From positions 248,001 to 312,000 of the forward strand of contig NZ_LMTJ01000002.1 of the NCBI RefSeq assembly GCF_001510715.1: 64,000 nucleotides of DNA, written 5' to 3'. The DNA comes from Bacillus sp. FJAT-29814. GTDB lineage: Bacteria; Bacillota; Bacilli; Bacillales; Cytobacillaceae. Under the pieces are notes generated by a model, which was given only the letters and a program-made list of their open reading frames with translations, was not told the DNA's origin and ran no database searches. Below are positions 1-7,683 of the stretch, piece by piece (position 1 is the stretch's first letter; every line of letters starts with the position of its first letter). The position numbers and the translations under genes are program-made.

Positions 1-976
1 CTGGCATTGCCTCGATTGCGTTTTTTATTAGATTAATAAATAACTGTTTTAGCCGACCTTCATCACAATCAACTATTGGGATTGGTTCTCTTTTGATCGT
101 TTCAACAGTTACACCATTTTCAACAGCCTGATGATTTGTCAGTGATAACGTATAATTGATAATCTGTTCAATATTGGCTTTTTCATATTTGGGCTCTCTT
201 GGTTTTCCAAGATACATCAAATCGTCAACGATCGCATTAATCCGGTCAATTTCTTGAATCATAATTGGATAATATTCATTAGCTACCGGATTCGCTTCCA
301 ATTGCAACTGGGTGAATCCCTTTAGCGATGCTAGCGGGTTGCGGATTTCATGTCCTACTGCTGCAGCCATTTGTCCGATAACCGCCAGTTTTTCTTTTTG
401 ATGCAGTTCCTCATAAACATTTGTTAATGATTTAATATAAGAAAAAAATCTAATTAAAAGGATGAATGCAATCCCGCATAAAATGATTATGCCTAGCATC
501 GGCGACATAACATTTCCATCTTGTAGGATTAATCCTAATAACAAGTACCGGCCTAGTAGTCCAAAGGTTACAGACCAATAATATTGTTTATTTACAAATA
601 CAGGTGAAAAGAATACAAACAATAACTCGACAATATTTCCTGACGCAAACGATTGGGAAGACCCAAAATAAACTAAGAAGCTATTTATGCCGTCGAAAAG
701 AATAAACCCAAATAGCAAAATATATTTAACTATATATGGGTTTCCTTTTTTAATAAATGTTAACGAAATAGGCAATAACATTATAATGAAAAAATAAAGC
801 CAATATCCTAGCCCATCATTAAGTAAATGTGATGCACCATAGTCTGTATACTTAGGCAAGATAAAATACCAAAATATTTCATAGGTGAAATAAAACAAAT
901 AGAATAATGACAGTAATAATGTTATCGCCTTTTTTTCTTCGAAAATTAGCTTTGGACTGTTCTTACCTTCTTTCAT
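1..976 (-). CDS. Sensor histidine kinase, 3' end cut off by the window edge
   Basis: Reading leftward from an ATG preceded by AAGGAGCTACAAAC, 325 codons are visible before the window ends, without a stop. The first ~180 residues form several hydrophobic membrane segments. They are followed by a HisKA region with the H-box GHEIRNPLASLKGF and the N-box NLIKNAIEAMP, which lies at the very edge, so the ATP-binding G-boxes are outside the window. The HEIRNPL type of H-box without a PAS or HAMP domain is typical of KinB-like kinases that feed the sporulation phosphorelay; that role is inferred from family resemblance. No response regulator lies beside it. The 170 bases upstream hold only the terminator of the next gene. 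Confidence 0.88.
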   Translation of the reverse strand, partial: MKEGKNSPKLIFEEKKAITLLLSLFYLFYFTYEIFWYFILPKYTDYGASHLLNDGLGYWLYFFIIMLLPISLTFIKKGNPYIVKYILLFGFILFDGINSFLVYFGSSQSFASGNIVELLFVFFSPVFVNKQYYWSVTFGLLGRYLLLGLILQDGNVMSPMLGIIILCGIAFILLIRFFSYIKSLTNVYEELHQKEKLAVIGQMAAAVGHEIRNPLASLKGFTQLQLEANPVANEYYPIMIQEIDRINAIVDDLMYLGKPREPKYEKANIEQIINYTLSLTNHQAVENGVTVETIKREPIPIVDCDEGRLKQLFINLIKNAIEAMP

Positions 977-1105
977 GTTTGTAGCTCCTTAACCCTGGAT
1001 ACTTTTCACAACATTAAATTAGTTTTATGTTTCTCATACTATTCTACCATTTTTTTAAAAAACTGTTACATATTAATCGATTTTTTTCGACAAATATTTT
1101 ATTGG

Positions 1106-1142
1106 GAAAAAAATAAGGAGCCCCTCCATATGGAGAAACTCC
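1106..1142 (-). terminator. Rho-independent terminator of the APC permease gene
   Basis: On the minus strand an 11-bp stem (GGAGTTTCTCC with GGAGGGGCTCC, closed through three G-U pairs) with an ATAT loop is followed by TTATTTTTTT. It lies just downstream of the permease stop. Confidence 0.85.
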
Positions 1143-1153
1143 CTGTTTAGATG

Positions 1154-2566
1154 TTAGCTGGCTTTTTTCAATTGCTCTCCGGCCTGGTTCAATGTCGAAT
1201 GCTTGCGTCCATATGTGAAGTAGACAACCAATCCAAACACTAGCCATACGCTGAAGCTGATCCATGTCAATGCCGGCAGCTGCAATGCCAAATACCCGCA
1301 GAATAAGAAGGCCAGAATCGGGATCCATGGAACTAACGGTACACGGAAGCCAGATTTTACAGTTTTATTTTTTCGCAAAAACAAAATGCCGATTGAAACA
1401 GTCATAAAGGCGAACAATGTACCAATGTTCACGAGTTCAGCCAATTTGTTCAGCGGCAGTACCCCGGCAAAAAACGCTACAAGCGCACAAGTGATCCAAG
1501 AGCCCACAACTGGTGTTTGCTTCTTTTTACTGACTTTCGTAAATACCTTGGGCAATAGTCCATCACGGCTGATCGCATAGAATAAACGGGATTGTCCGTA
1601 AACCAAAACTAGCAATACTGTCGTGATTCCGGTAATCGCGCCAATCGATATAAAGCCGGCAACCCAATCCTGATGAATATAGTTTAAGGCAAACGAAACC
1701 GGATTTTTTACATTAAGGTCAGTATAAGGAACAATTCCAGTTAAAATCGCTGAAACAACAATATATAAAATCGTACAAATTAATAATGATGCGATGATTC
1801 CGATTGGCATATCACGTTGAGGCCGTTTTACTTCTTCAGCGGCAGTGGCTACCGCATCAAAACCAATATAGGCAAAGAAAACAGTTGCCGCACCTGTTGC
1901 CACACCAGAAAAACCAAACGGCATAAACGGCGTCCAATTTGAAGGCTTCACGTACCAAACACCCACTCCGATAAAGAGCATGACTACGGCCAACTTTATG
2001 ATAACCATGATGGCATTGAATCGGGCTGATTTTTTCACACCTTGCGTCAGCAGGAATGTAATAATCACCATAATAACGATGGCTGGAACATCGACGAAAG
2101 TCCCTTCAGTAGAATTGTATGCACTCGTGATTGCCTTGGGAAGGTGAATCCCAAACCCTGACAAGAGCCCCTGAAAATAGCCAGACCATCCGCTAGCCAC
2201 CGCTGATGAAGCAAGTCCGTATTCAAGAATCAACACCCACCCCAGCATCCAGGCGATGATTTCACCGAAGACGGCATAGCTGTACGTATAGGCACTGCCC
2301 GAAACCGGAACGGTGGAGGCAAATTCCGCATAACAAAGGGCGGCAAAAATACAGGCTAATCCCGATAAGATAAACGAGATAATAAGGGCAGGCCCAGCGT
2401 GTTCAGCAGCCGCGACACCAGTGACAACGAATATTCCCGTTCCCACGATCGCGCCAATACCGAGCATTGTCAGGTCAAATGCCCCCAAATCCTTTTTTAA
2501 TGTAATACCTTTATTTCCGGCCTCATGGATGAGGGCTTGGATTGTCTTTTTTCTAAATAGATTCAT
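1154..2566 (-). CDS. yfnA: APC-family amino acid permease (YfnA/cationic amino acid transporter type)
   Basis: A 470-residue integral membrane protein with about 12 hydrophobic segments. The first carries the APC signature GAIVGTGIFV (residues ~36-45), and the N-terminal sequence up to VVTGVAAAEHAGP is characteristic of the YfnA/CAT subgroup. It should catalyse uptake of an amino acid by proton or cation symport at the cytoplasmic membrane; the substrate cannot be read from the sequence. The ATG is preceded by GGGGGTTTAATAA. It is transcribed alone, with a terminator downstream. The symbol is by resemblance to B. subtilis YfnA and is tentative. Confidence 0.9.
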   Translation of the reverse strand: MNLFRKKTIQALIHEAGNKGITLKKDLGAFDLTMLGIGAIVGTGIFVVTGVAAAEHAGPALIISFILSGLACIFAALCYAEFASTVPVSGSAYTYSYAVFGEIIAWMLGWVLILEYGLASSAVASGWSGYFQGLLSGFGIHLPKAITSAYNSTEGTFVDVPAIVIMVIITFLLTQGVKKSARFNAIMVIIKLAVVMLFIGVGVWYVKPSNWTPFMPFGFSGVATGAATVFFAYIGFDAVATAAEEVKRPQRDMPIGIIASLLICTILYIVVSAILTGIVPYTDLNVKNPVSFALNYIHQDWVAGFISIGAITGITTVLLVLVYGQSRLFYAISRDGLLPKVFTKVSKKKQTPVVGSWITCALVAFFAGVLPLNKLAELVNIGTLFAFMTVSIGILFLRKNKTVKSGFRVPLVPWIPILAFLFCGYLALQLPALTWISFSVWLVFGLVVYFTYGRKHSTLNQAGEQLKKAS

Positions 2567-2775
2567 TTATTAAACCCCCATGTTTATAATATTCTGAAAA
2601 GAAAGTCTATACTGAAATTTATATCGAAATAATATAATCTTTTTATTAGAAAATCAATATATTTTTTATAATTAAATATTGGAAATAGAAAAATCATTAG
2701 AATTCTAACTAAAAAAACACTATTCTCACTTTGAAATCGAAATAAAATTATTATACAAAATATTATTAAATCAAA

Positions 2776-2813
2776 AATAAAAATGGTATTGGAGAAAACC
2801 AATACCATTTTTT
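2776..2813 (-). terminator. Terminator downstream of the second histidine kinase
   Basis: An almost perfect stem (AATGGTATTGG with CCAATACCATT, 6-nt loop) flanked by A and T runs, so it could work in both directions. It lies 15 bp after the kinase stop codon. The adjoining 2580-2775 is very AT-rich and holds nothing else I can support. Confidence 0.88.
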
Positions 2814-2827
2814 AGACATTATTTAGG

Positions 2828-4096
2828 TTAGCCTGCCAATTCTTCTTTTTTTCCTGCAGGCAGCGTCAACGTTACCTTTGTTCCTACTCCAGGCTTGCTA
2901 TCATAAGCTACCCTTCCGTTCATGGTTTCAATAATTCTTAAAGAAACCGATGTACCAAGGCCAGTACCTTTATCCTTAGTGGTATAAAACAACGTCCCGA
3001 TCCTTGATAATTGTTCTGGTGTCATTCCTTTGCCGGTATCTGCAATCAATACAGATGCATGATATTGATTGGACGCCGTATGAATCATGACCATCCCGCC
3101 TTCTGGTGTTGCTTCAATGGCATTTTTGATAATGTTGACAAGTGCCTGTTTCAATTGATTACGATCCGTGTATAATGAAAAATCAGAACTGTCAAAAGAG
3201 CTCTCCAGTTGAACCCCTTGTTTTACCGCCAAAGGTTCCAGAAGCATTACAACTTCCGATAAAATATTCTTCAATTGAAATACTTCCAGTTTCTCAAATT
3301 GGGGTTTGGCAAAATTCAAGTAGTCATTAATAATGGATTCTGCTCTGCCTAACTCACTTAACACAAGAGATAGATACTCGTGATTTTTCTCATTTTCCTC
3401 CTGATGCATTAATTGCAGGAACCCCTTAACCACCGTTAATGGATTGCGAACCTCATGGGCAATCGATGCCGCAAGCTCTCCCAATGTATTTAACTTTTCC
3501 GCCCGCTGGATTTCCTTCCGTAATTCGCGTCTTTCGATTAGCCCTTCATTAAGCTTGGCAGCAAGGACTAAAGCTAACGTATAAATCAGGGCAAACAGAA
3601 GTAAATCCGGGATATGTATAAAAAATTTAAAAATATCGCCCTTTACATAATGATAAGCCGATAACGAAAAATAGCATAAAACCAACGACCAGCCCCCTGC
3701 TAATAACGTTAAAAACACCCGTTTATTGGAAGTCACATTCCAAAATTTTTTCCTAAGCAGGAAAGGAACAATGGCTGTAAGCAGACAGCCGACAATGGCA
3801 AAAACAACGGCTTCTCCGCCGATTAACAGACGCATTCCGATGATGGAGGCAATGACCATTGCACCGGCAACCGGACCCCCGTAGAAAATCGCCAATAGCA
3901 ATGGTGCATAGCGAAGATCCCAGTTCTGACCATAGTTCGAATAAAGAAAAATCATGCAGGCCATCGCCGAAGCGCTATAGAATAAACCAAAATAAAAAGG
4001 GGTATTCCATTTTTGCTTATGGTCAGGTGAAGCACTGCAAAGCAGAACAGGTGCAAGTACAATTAATGATTGCAAAAGAAGTTTTTCTGCCAGCAT
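2828..4096 (-). CDS. KinB-like sensor histidine kinase with 5-TM N-terminal domain
   Basis: Residues 1-185 form five to six membrane segments resembling the 5TM-5TMR_LYT module (motif RYAPLLLAIFYGGPVAG). A HisKA domain follows with the phospho-accepting His in AHEVRNPLTVVKGF (about residue 214), and an HATPase_c domain with N-box NIIKNAIEATPEGG, G1 DTGKGM and G2 GTGLGTSVS. There is no PAS, HAMP or extracellular domain, so sensing is probably by the membrane part. I start at the second ATG (4096): GGAGG lies 7 nt upstream of it but directly abuts the earlier ATG at 4102. The layout matches sporulation kinase KinB; phosphorelay input is inferred. No partner regulator is adjacent. Confidence 0.88.
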   Translation of the reverse strand: MLAEKLLLQSLIVLAPVLLCSASPDHKQKWNTPFYFGLFYSASAMACMIFLYSNYGQNWDLRYAPLLLAIFYGGPVAGAMVIASIIGMRLLIGGEAVVFAIVGCLLTAIVPFLLRKKFWNVTSNKRVFLTLLAGGWSLVLCYFSLSAYHYVKGDIFKFFIHIPDLLLFALIYTLALVLAAKLNEGLIERRELRKEIQRAEKLNTLGELAASIAHEVRNPLTVVKGFLQLMHQEENEKNHEYLSLVLSELGRAESIINDYLNFAKPQFEKLEVFQLKNILSEVVMLLEPLAVKQGVQLESSFDSSDFSLYTDRNQLKQALVNIIKNAIEATPEGGMVMIHTASNQYHASVLIADTGKGMTPEQLSRIGTLFYTTKDKGTGLGTSVSLRIIETMNGRVAYDSKPGVGTKVTLTLPAGKKEELAG

Positions 4097-4321
4097 GGTC
4101 ATTCCTCCGAAGAAACAATCGTATTATCGATAATATACGACAAAAACTTCCCCTTTCCTTCATTGCTAAAAAAATAATGTTGGGAAATGTTTGTGCAATT
4201 TTCAACAAAACGTCTGAGCGATTGTTTCCGGTAAACTTGAATTCTACACCATTAGGGGATACCCAATTACTTTTCAAAGAATCCAGCAAGTCAAAAGGGG
4301 TACTTTGATATGCAGAGCTAC

Positions 4322-5833
4322 CTAATACATCGGATTCCTCTCAACCGGCACCCATAAATCGCTTAGTTCCAGCTGTCCTGCCAATGAATATAGCAAATCC
4401 TCTCTGCCTCTTGCCGCCATGAATTGGACCCCCACTGGAAATCCGTCCGCTGTTAGATGCAACGGTACGGTCATCGCCGGTTGGCCAGTTAAATTCGCCA
4501 ACTGGGTAAATGGCGTACGCATTAAGTTGTTTTCGGCCACCTGTTCGACAATCCCGACCTTTTTCAATAGACCGCCCATGGACAGTTTACCGGTGACCTG
4601 CATCGCCAGCTGTTCCGACTTCTTAGGCTCAAGCTCGCCAATTTTTGCCGGAAGAAACGCGGTAGTTGGTGTCATATAGAAGTCATAGGTTTCATGAAAC
4701 GTCTCCATCACAATCGCGGCATAATCCCATTCGCGAATGCTTAAAACTACTTCCTCCGCCGACGTCGCCTTCCCGACCAGACCCAAAATCCAGGTAGTCT
4801 GCTCGACATCGTTCATTACGGCCTTTCTTCCCAATACCCCCTCTAATGAGGCAACCGCCGCCGCAACTTCGCCGAAGTACATCGTTAAATAGCTCTTGGC
4901 AATTTTCCTTCCGTCCACAGGTGCATCCACTTCCTCAACATGATGACCCATTGATTCCAGAAGCTGAGCTGTCTTGTAAACGGCCTCCATGCACTCTGCC
5001 TGGACTTCCGCGCGAAGCGGCGAACGAACTGAAAAGGCAATCTTTAGCTTTCTAATTGGTGGTGTCTGGGCCATTTCAAGATACGAACCTTCAAATGGCG
5101 GTGCGTGGAAGGCGGCAGCTTTTTCGAAAATCCTGATTTCATCCAGCATGGCTGCACTGTCGCGTACCGACCTTGACAAAATATGATCCACCGAAGCACC
5201 CTGCCAGTTTCTACCATATTTCGGTCCAACCGGTGTCCGCCCCCTTGTCGGCTTCATCCCGAACAGACCGCAGTAGGCTCCGGGTATCCGAATCGATCCG
5301 CCGCCATCATTCGCTCCTGCAATCGGAACCATACCACTGGCAACCGCTGCGGCAGAACCGCCGCTTGAGCCCCCGGGCGTGTGTTCCAAATTCCAGGGAT
5401 TACGAGTTGGCCCGTAAACGGCAGGTTCCGTGATACCCATTAATGCAAACTCCGGTACATTGGTTTGACCGACAAACACTGCTCCTGTGTTTCGCACCCG
5501 TTTAACATATTCCGAATCGGACTGGGCCCGATATTTTTGAAACGCCTTCGACCCATAAGTAATTTTCTCCCCAGCAATTTCCTGTGCGATATCTTTTAAA
5601 AGCATCGGTACACCGGCAAAGGTCCCCGCTAACTCAATTGTCTCTGCCTGTTTTTCCGCTTTTTCGTAAAATTTATTAATGACCGCATTTAAAGATGGAT
5701 TATGCTGTTCGATTGTTTTTATCGCTTCGCGGAGCACTTCCTTCGGCTGCAATTCTTTGTTTTTGATTAACTCAGCCAAACCGAGACCATCATAATATTT
5801 ATAGATAAAGCCTTCCAATTTATCCCCCTCCAT
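4322..5833 (-). CDS. Amidase-signature family amidase
   Basis: A 503-residue enzyme of the amidase signature family (GatA/NylA-like fold), hydrolysing a carboxamide bond. The Ser-cis-Ser-Lys triad is visible: Lys80 in MLLKDI, Ser156 in GGSSGGS and nucleophile Ser180 in DGGGSIRIP; the 24-residue distance between the two serines is standard. No GatB/GatC partner is nearby and the C-terminal half diverges from GatA, so this is a stand-alone amidase rather than the tRNA transamidosome subunit. Substrate unknown. A longer reading frame reaches 5854, but AAGGA sits about 8 nt before the ATG at 5833, whereas the upstream ATG has no clear ribosome site. Confidence 0.88.
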   Translation of the reverse strand: MEGDKLEGFIYKYYDGLGLAELIKNKELQPKEVLREAIKTIEQHNPSLNAVINKFYEKAEKQAETIELAGTFAGVPMLLKDIAQEIAGEKITYGSKAFQKYRAQSDSEYVKRVRNTGAVFVGQTNVPEFALMGITEPAVYGPTRNPWNLEHTPGGSSGGSAAAVASGMVPIAGANDGGGSIRIPGAYCGLFGMKPTRGRTPVGPKYGRNWQGASVDHILSRSVRDSAAMLDEIRIFEKAAAFHAPPFEGSYLEMAQTPPIRKLKIAFSVRSPLRAEVQAECMEAVYKTAQLLESMGHHVEEVDAPVDGRKIAKSYLTMYFGEVAAAVASLEGVLGRKAVMNDVEQTTWILGLVGKATSAEEVVLSIREWDYAAIVMETFHETYDFYMTPTTAFLPAKIGELEPKKSEQLAMQVTGKLSMGGLLKKVGIVEQVAENNLMRTPFTQLANLTGQPAMTVPLHLTADGFPVGVQFMAARGREDLLYSLAGQLELSDLWVPVERNPMY

Positions 5834-5907
5834 TTCTATTTCCTTCATGAACATATCTTCTATTCATTATTCGGATTTTCCTGTTAATAGAATTCCAAAT
5901 ATCTTTG

Positions 5908-5936
5908 TTGACATATTCAAAAATAAGGTGTATTAT
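5908..5936 (+). promoter_or_regulatory. Sigma-A promoter in front of the candidate structured RNA
   Basis: TTGACA (5908-5913), 17-bp spacer, TATTAT (5931-5936). This is a consensus -35 with a near-consensus -10 pointing into a region without a coding frame; transcription would start near 5943. Confidence 0.75.
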
Positions 5937-5942
5937 TATTAA

Positions 5943-6214
5943 TTGTGCTTTACATTTTGGTAACTTGAAGATGATTATGGATTATAATGTAGGAATTTTT
6001 TTCTGGCTTTCCACTAATGTTTTTTCGGAAAGACTTATTCACACTGGAGCGGCCTCGGAGCCGTGAGGATGTAGGAGAGGTAGGGCTTACATCGTTTAGG
6101 TTTAAAACCTACAGTGGAAAAAATGTACCGCGGCTATTCGTTTAAAACGATATTTATAATTTTTACATTAAGAAAGCTTATGGAACTTGCAGCAACCAAG
6201 TTACCATCACACAA
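5943..6214 (+). ncRNA. Candidate structured non-coding RNA, family not recognised
   Basis: About 270 nt between the amidase promoter region and the convergent exporter operon, without a supported coding frame. A long-range closing stem pairs GGTAACTTG (5959-5967) with CAAGTTACC (6197-6205), extended by TTGTG (5943-5947) with CACAA (6210-6214). Inside, TTTCCACT (6008-6015) pairs with AGTGGAAA (6113-6120), enclosing local hairpins: CGGC/GCCG at 6050-6063, GATGTA/TACATC at 6068-6093, and AGGTT/AACCT at 6098-6110. A further hairpin TCGTT/AACGA lies at 6138-6150. The core 6041-6093 is GC-rich within AT-rich flanks. A promoter starts at the 5' end, and a strong hairpin (6230-6258) lies just downstream. 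The closed-end architecture is reminiscent of 6S RNA, but I do not recognise conserved 6S sequence, nor any riboswitch core. A downstream + strand gene is absent, so a cis-regulator is unlikely. Confidence 0.5.
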
Positions 6215-6220
6215 ATAGAT

Positions 6221-6258
6221 GAAAGCAAAGAAGGCAGAGGGACATCCCCTCTGCCTTC
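6221..6258 (-). terminator. Terminator of the threonine/serine exporter operon
   Basis: A perfect 12-bp stem GAAGGCAGAGGG/CCCTCTGCCTTC followed on the minus strand by TTTGCTTTC. On the plus strand the hairpin closes the candidate RNA but has no T-run after it (GCCAATTC). Confidence 0.75.
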
Positions 6259-6264
6259 GCCAAT

Positions 6265-6711
6265 TCATTGCCCCGCTTTCCGCTTCGCTATTTTTCGAAT
6301 CACTTGATTAATAACTTCCGACAAGACCAGACCAAAGGCAATCGATCCAGCTAGCATCAGCACCTTTGCCGCTGAACCAAGGGCCGTGTTATATTCATTC
6401 TCCACGAAATTTCTCATGGTTTCATATGCCAGACCGCCTGGAACTAGCGGAATAATGCCGGCCACACTATAAATAATTACCGGGGTTTTAAAGCGCTTAG
6501 CCAATTCATGACTGAGAACAGCGATAAAAACGGTGGCAGCCAAAGTGGCCGTCACGGCGTCATTTAAGTAACCATTCAGAAGAAAGTAAATTAACCAACC
6601 GCCCATGCCAATCAAACCGCATTTTACCAAAGTTTCATTTGGCGCGTTAAACAGGATACCAAAGGCGCTGGTCGCGATAAAGCTAGTTATCGCTTGAGCC
6701 AAAACTTCCAC
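6265..6711 (-). CDS. Threonine/serine exporter small subunit (ThrE C-terminal/DUF3815-like, YjjB type)
   Basis: A 148-residue, four-to-five-segment membrane protein matching the C-terminal half of ThrE-type exporters; conserved features include AGIIPLVPGGLAYETMRNF. With the preceding gene it makes a split ThrE-type exporter of threonine and serine across the cytoplasmic membrane. It starts with GTG at 6711, 7 nt after GAGGG, and lies 14 bp downstream of its partner, so the two are one transcript. Confidence 0.85.
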   Translation of the reverse strand: MEVLAQAITSFIATSAFGILFNAPNETLVKCGLIGMGGWLIYFLLNGYLNDAVTATLAATVFIAVLSHELAKRFKTPVIIYSVAGIIPLVPGGLAYETMRNFVENEYNTALGSAAKVLMLAGSIAFGLVLSEVINQVIRKIAKRKAGQ

Positions 6712-6725
6712 TTTTCATCCCTCAA

Positions 6726-7487
6726 TCACACAAAATTTAAAATCACTGCAATGCCCGCTCCGATGGCAAAAGCCGTTAAAAATGCCTCAGCCCCTTTTGA
6801 CAATCCGGACACCAAGTGCCCGGCCATCAAATCCCGAATGGCATTGGTGAGCAATAAACCGGGAACGAGCGGCATCACCGACCCGATGATAATCTTATCC
6901 AGCTGCTGACCCAGGCCCGTTTTTACAAAAATTAAAGATACCAGTCCAATAACAAACGCTGCCAGAAATTCTGAAAAAAACTTGATTGGGACAAAGCGAT
7001 GAAAGTAGATAAAGCTCATATAGCCTGCCCCGCCTGAAATCATTGCTGGAAAAAAATCTGCCCAAACACCTTTAAACATAATCATGAAGCAGCCGGTTGC
7101 CAGTGATGCCGCAGCGACCTGCAACATCAACGGAAAGGTAAGGTCCAGATCCTCAAGCTGTTTCAACTGCCTCTTTGCTTCAATAAGCCCGATCTCCCCG
7201 CTGGAGATTTTCCTTGATATGCTGTTGACCAATGCAACCTTCTCAAGGTCTGTTGACCGCTCCGAGATTCTGATTAATTTTGTCTTGGTTGGCTCCTCCC
7301 CTTCTGCGGAAAAAATAATCCCAGTCGGAGTCACATAGCTGTGGGAGTTTTCAATCCCCAGCGCTGCTGCCATCCGCATCATCGTATCCTCGACCCGGTA
7401 CGTCTCCCCGCCGCTTTGCAGGATGATCTTCCCGGCCAGCAAACAGACCTCCATTATTTCATATGTATTATCCTTTGAAAACTCCAT
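6726..7487 (-). CDS. Threonine/serine exporter large subunit (ThrE N-terminal/DUF1212, YjjP type)
   Basis: 253 residues. The N-terminal ~110 residues are the soluble DUF1212 part with the typical GGETYRVEDTMMRMA motif, followed by five hydrophobic segments including VMPLVPGLLLTNAIRDLMAG. It pairs with the next gene as a two-component version of the single-chain ThrE exporter. The ATG follows GGTGAGATGA. It is first gene of a two-gene operon; upstream lies the divergent cstA promoter about 130 bp away. Substrate specificity is family knowledge, not visible here. Confidence 0.87.
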   Translation of the reverse strand: MEFSKDNTYEIMEVCLLAGKIILQSGGETYRVEDTMMRMAAALGIENSHSYVTPTGIIFSAEGEEPTKTKLIRISERSTDLEKVALVNSISRKISSGEIGLIEAKRQLKQLEDLDLTFPLMLQVAAASLATGCFMIMFKGVWADFFPAMISGGAGYMSFIYFHRFVPIKFFSEFLAAFVIGLVSLIFVKTGLGQQLDKIIIGSVMPLVPGLLLTNAIRDLMAGHLVSGLSKGAEAFLTAFAIGAGIAVILNFV

Positions 7488-7622
7488 TCATCTCACCACT
7501 ATTACATTGAACGTTTGATACCTAGTTTATAGTAAAACAAGCCCTTAGAGCAATGAGGAGACGACTTTCCCATTTTAATAAAAAACTTCGGAATATTTTC
7601 ATAAATTAGTAAAAAATGCTGT

Positions 7623-7650
7623 TTGAATTTTCCGAATAATGAAATATAAT
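7623..7650 (+). promoter_or_regulatory. Promoter of cstA
   Basis: TTGAAT (7623-7628), 16-bp spacer, perfect TATAAT (7645-7650); start expected near 7657, giving a leader of under 30 nt before the TTG start. A second TATAAT at 7661 lies too close to the ribosome site to be useful. Confidence 0.6.
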
Positions 7651-7683
7651 ATTGCCATACTATAATGAGAGGTGGGTATTTGT

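Noticed and set aside
2584-2808. 74-codon frame on the minus strand
   Set aside because: Low-complexity AT-rich translation (Phe/Ile/Leu) across a terminator, no ribosome site.
4103-4321. Possible small gene between kinase and amidase
   Set aside because: Open frames there overlap the kinase start or lack ribosome sites; I see no supported feature.
5971-6066. Possible 31-codon peptide inside the structured RNA
   Set aside because: No ribosome site before the ATG, and the frame cuts across the paired elements.
5943-6214. Riboswitch for a downstream gene
   Set aside because: No gene follows on the same strand; the next genes are convergent, and no known aptamer core was recognised.
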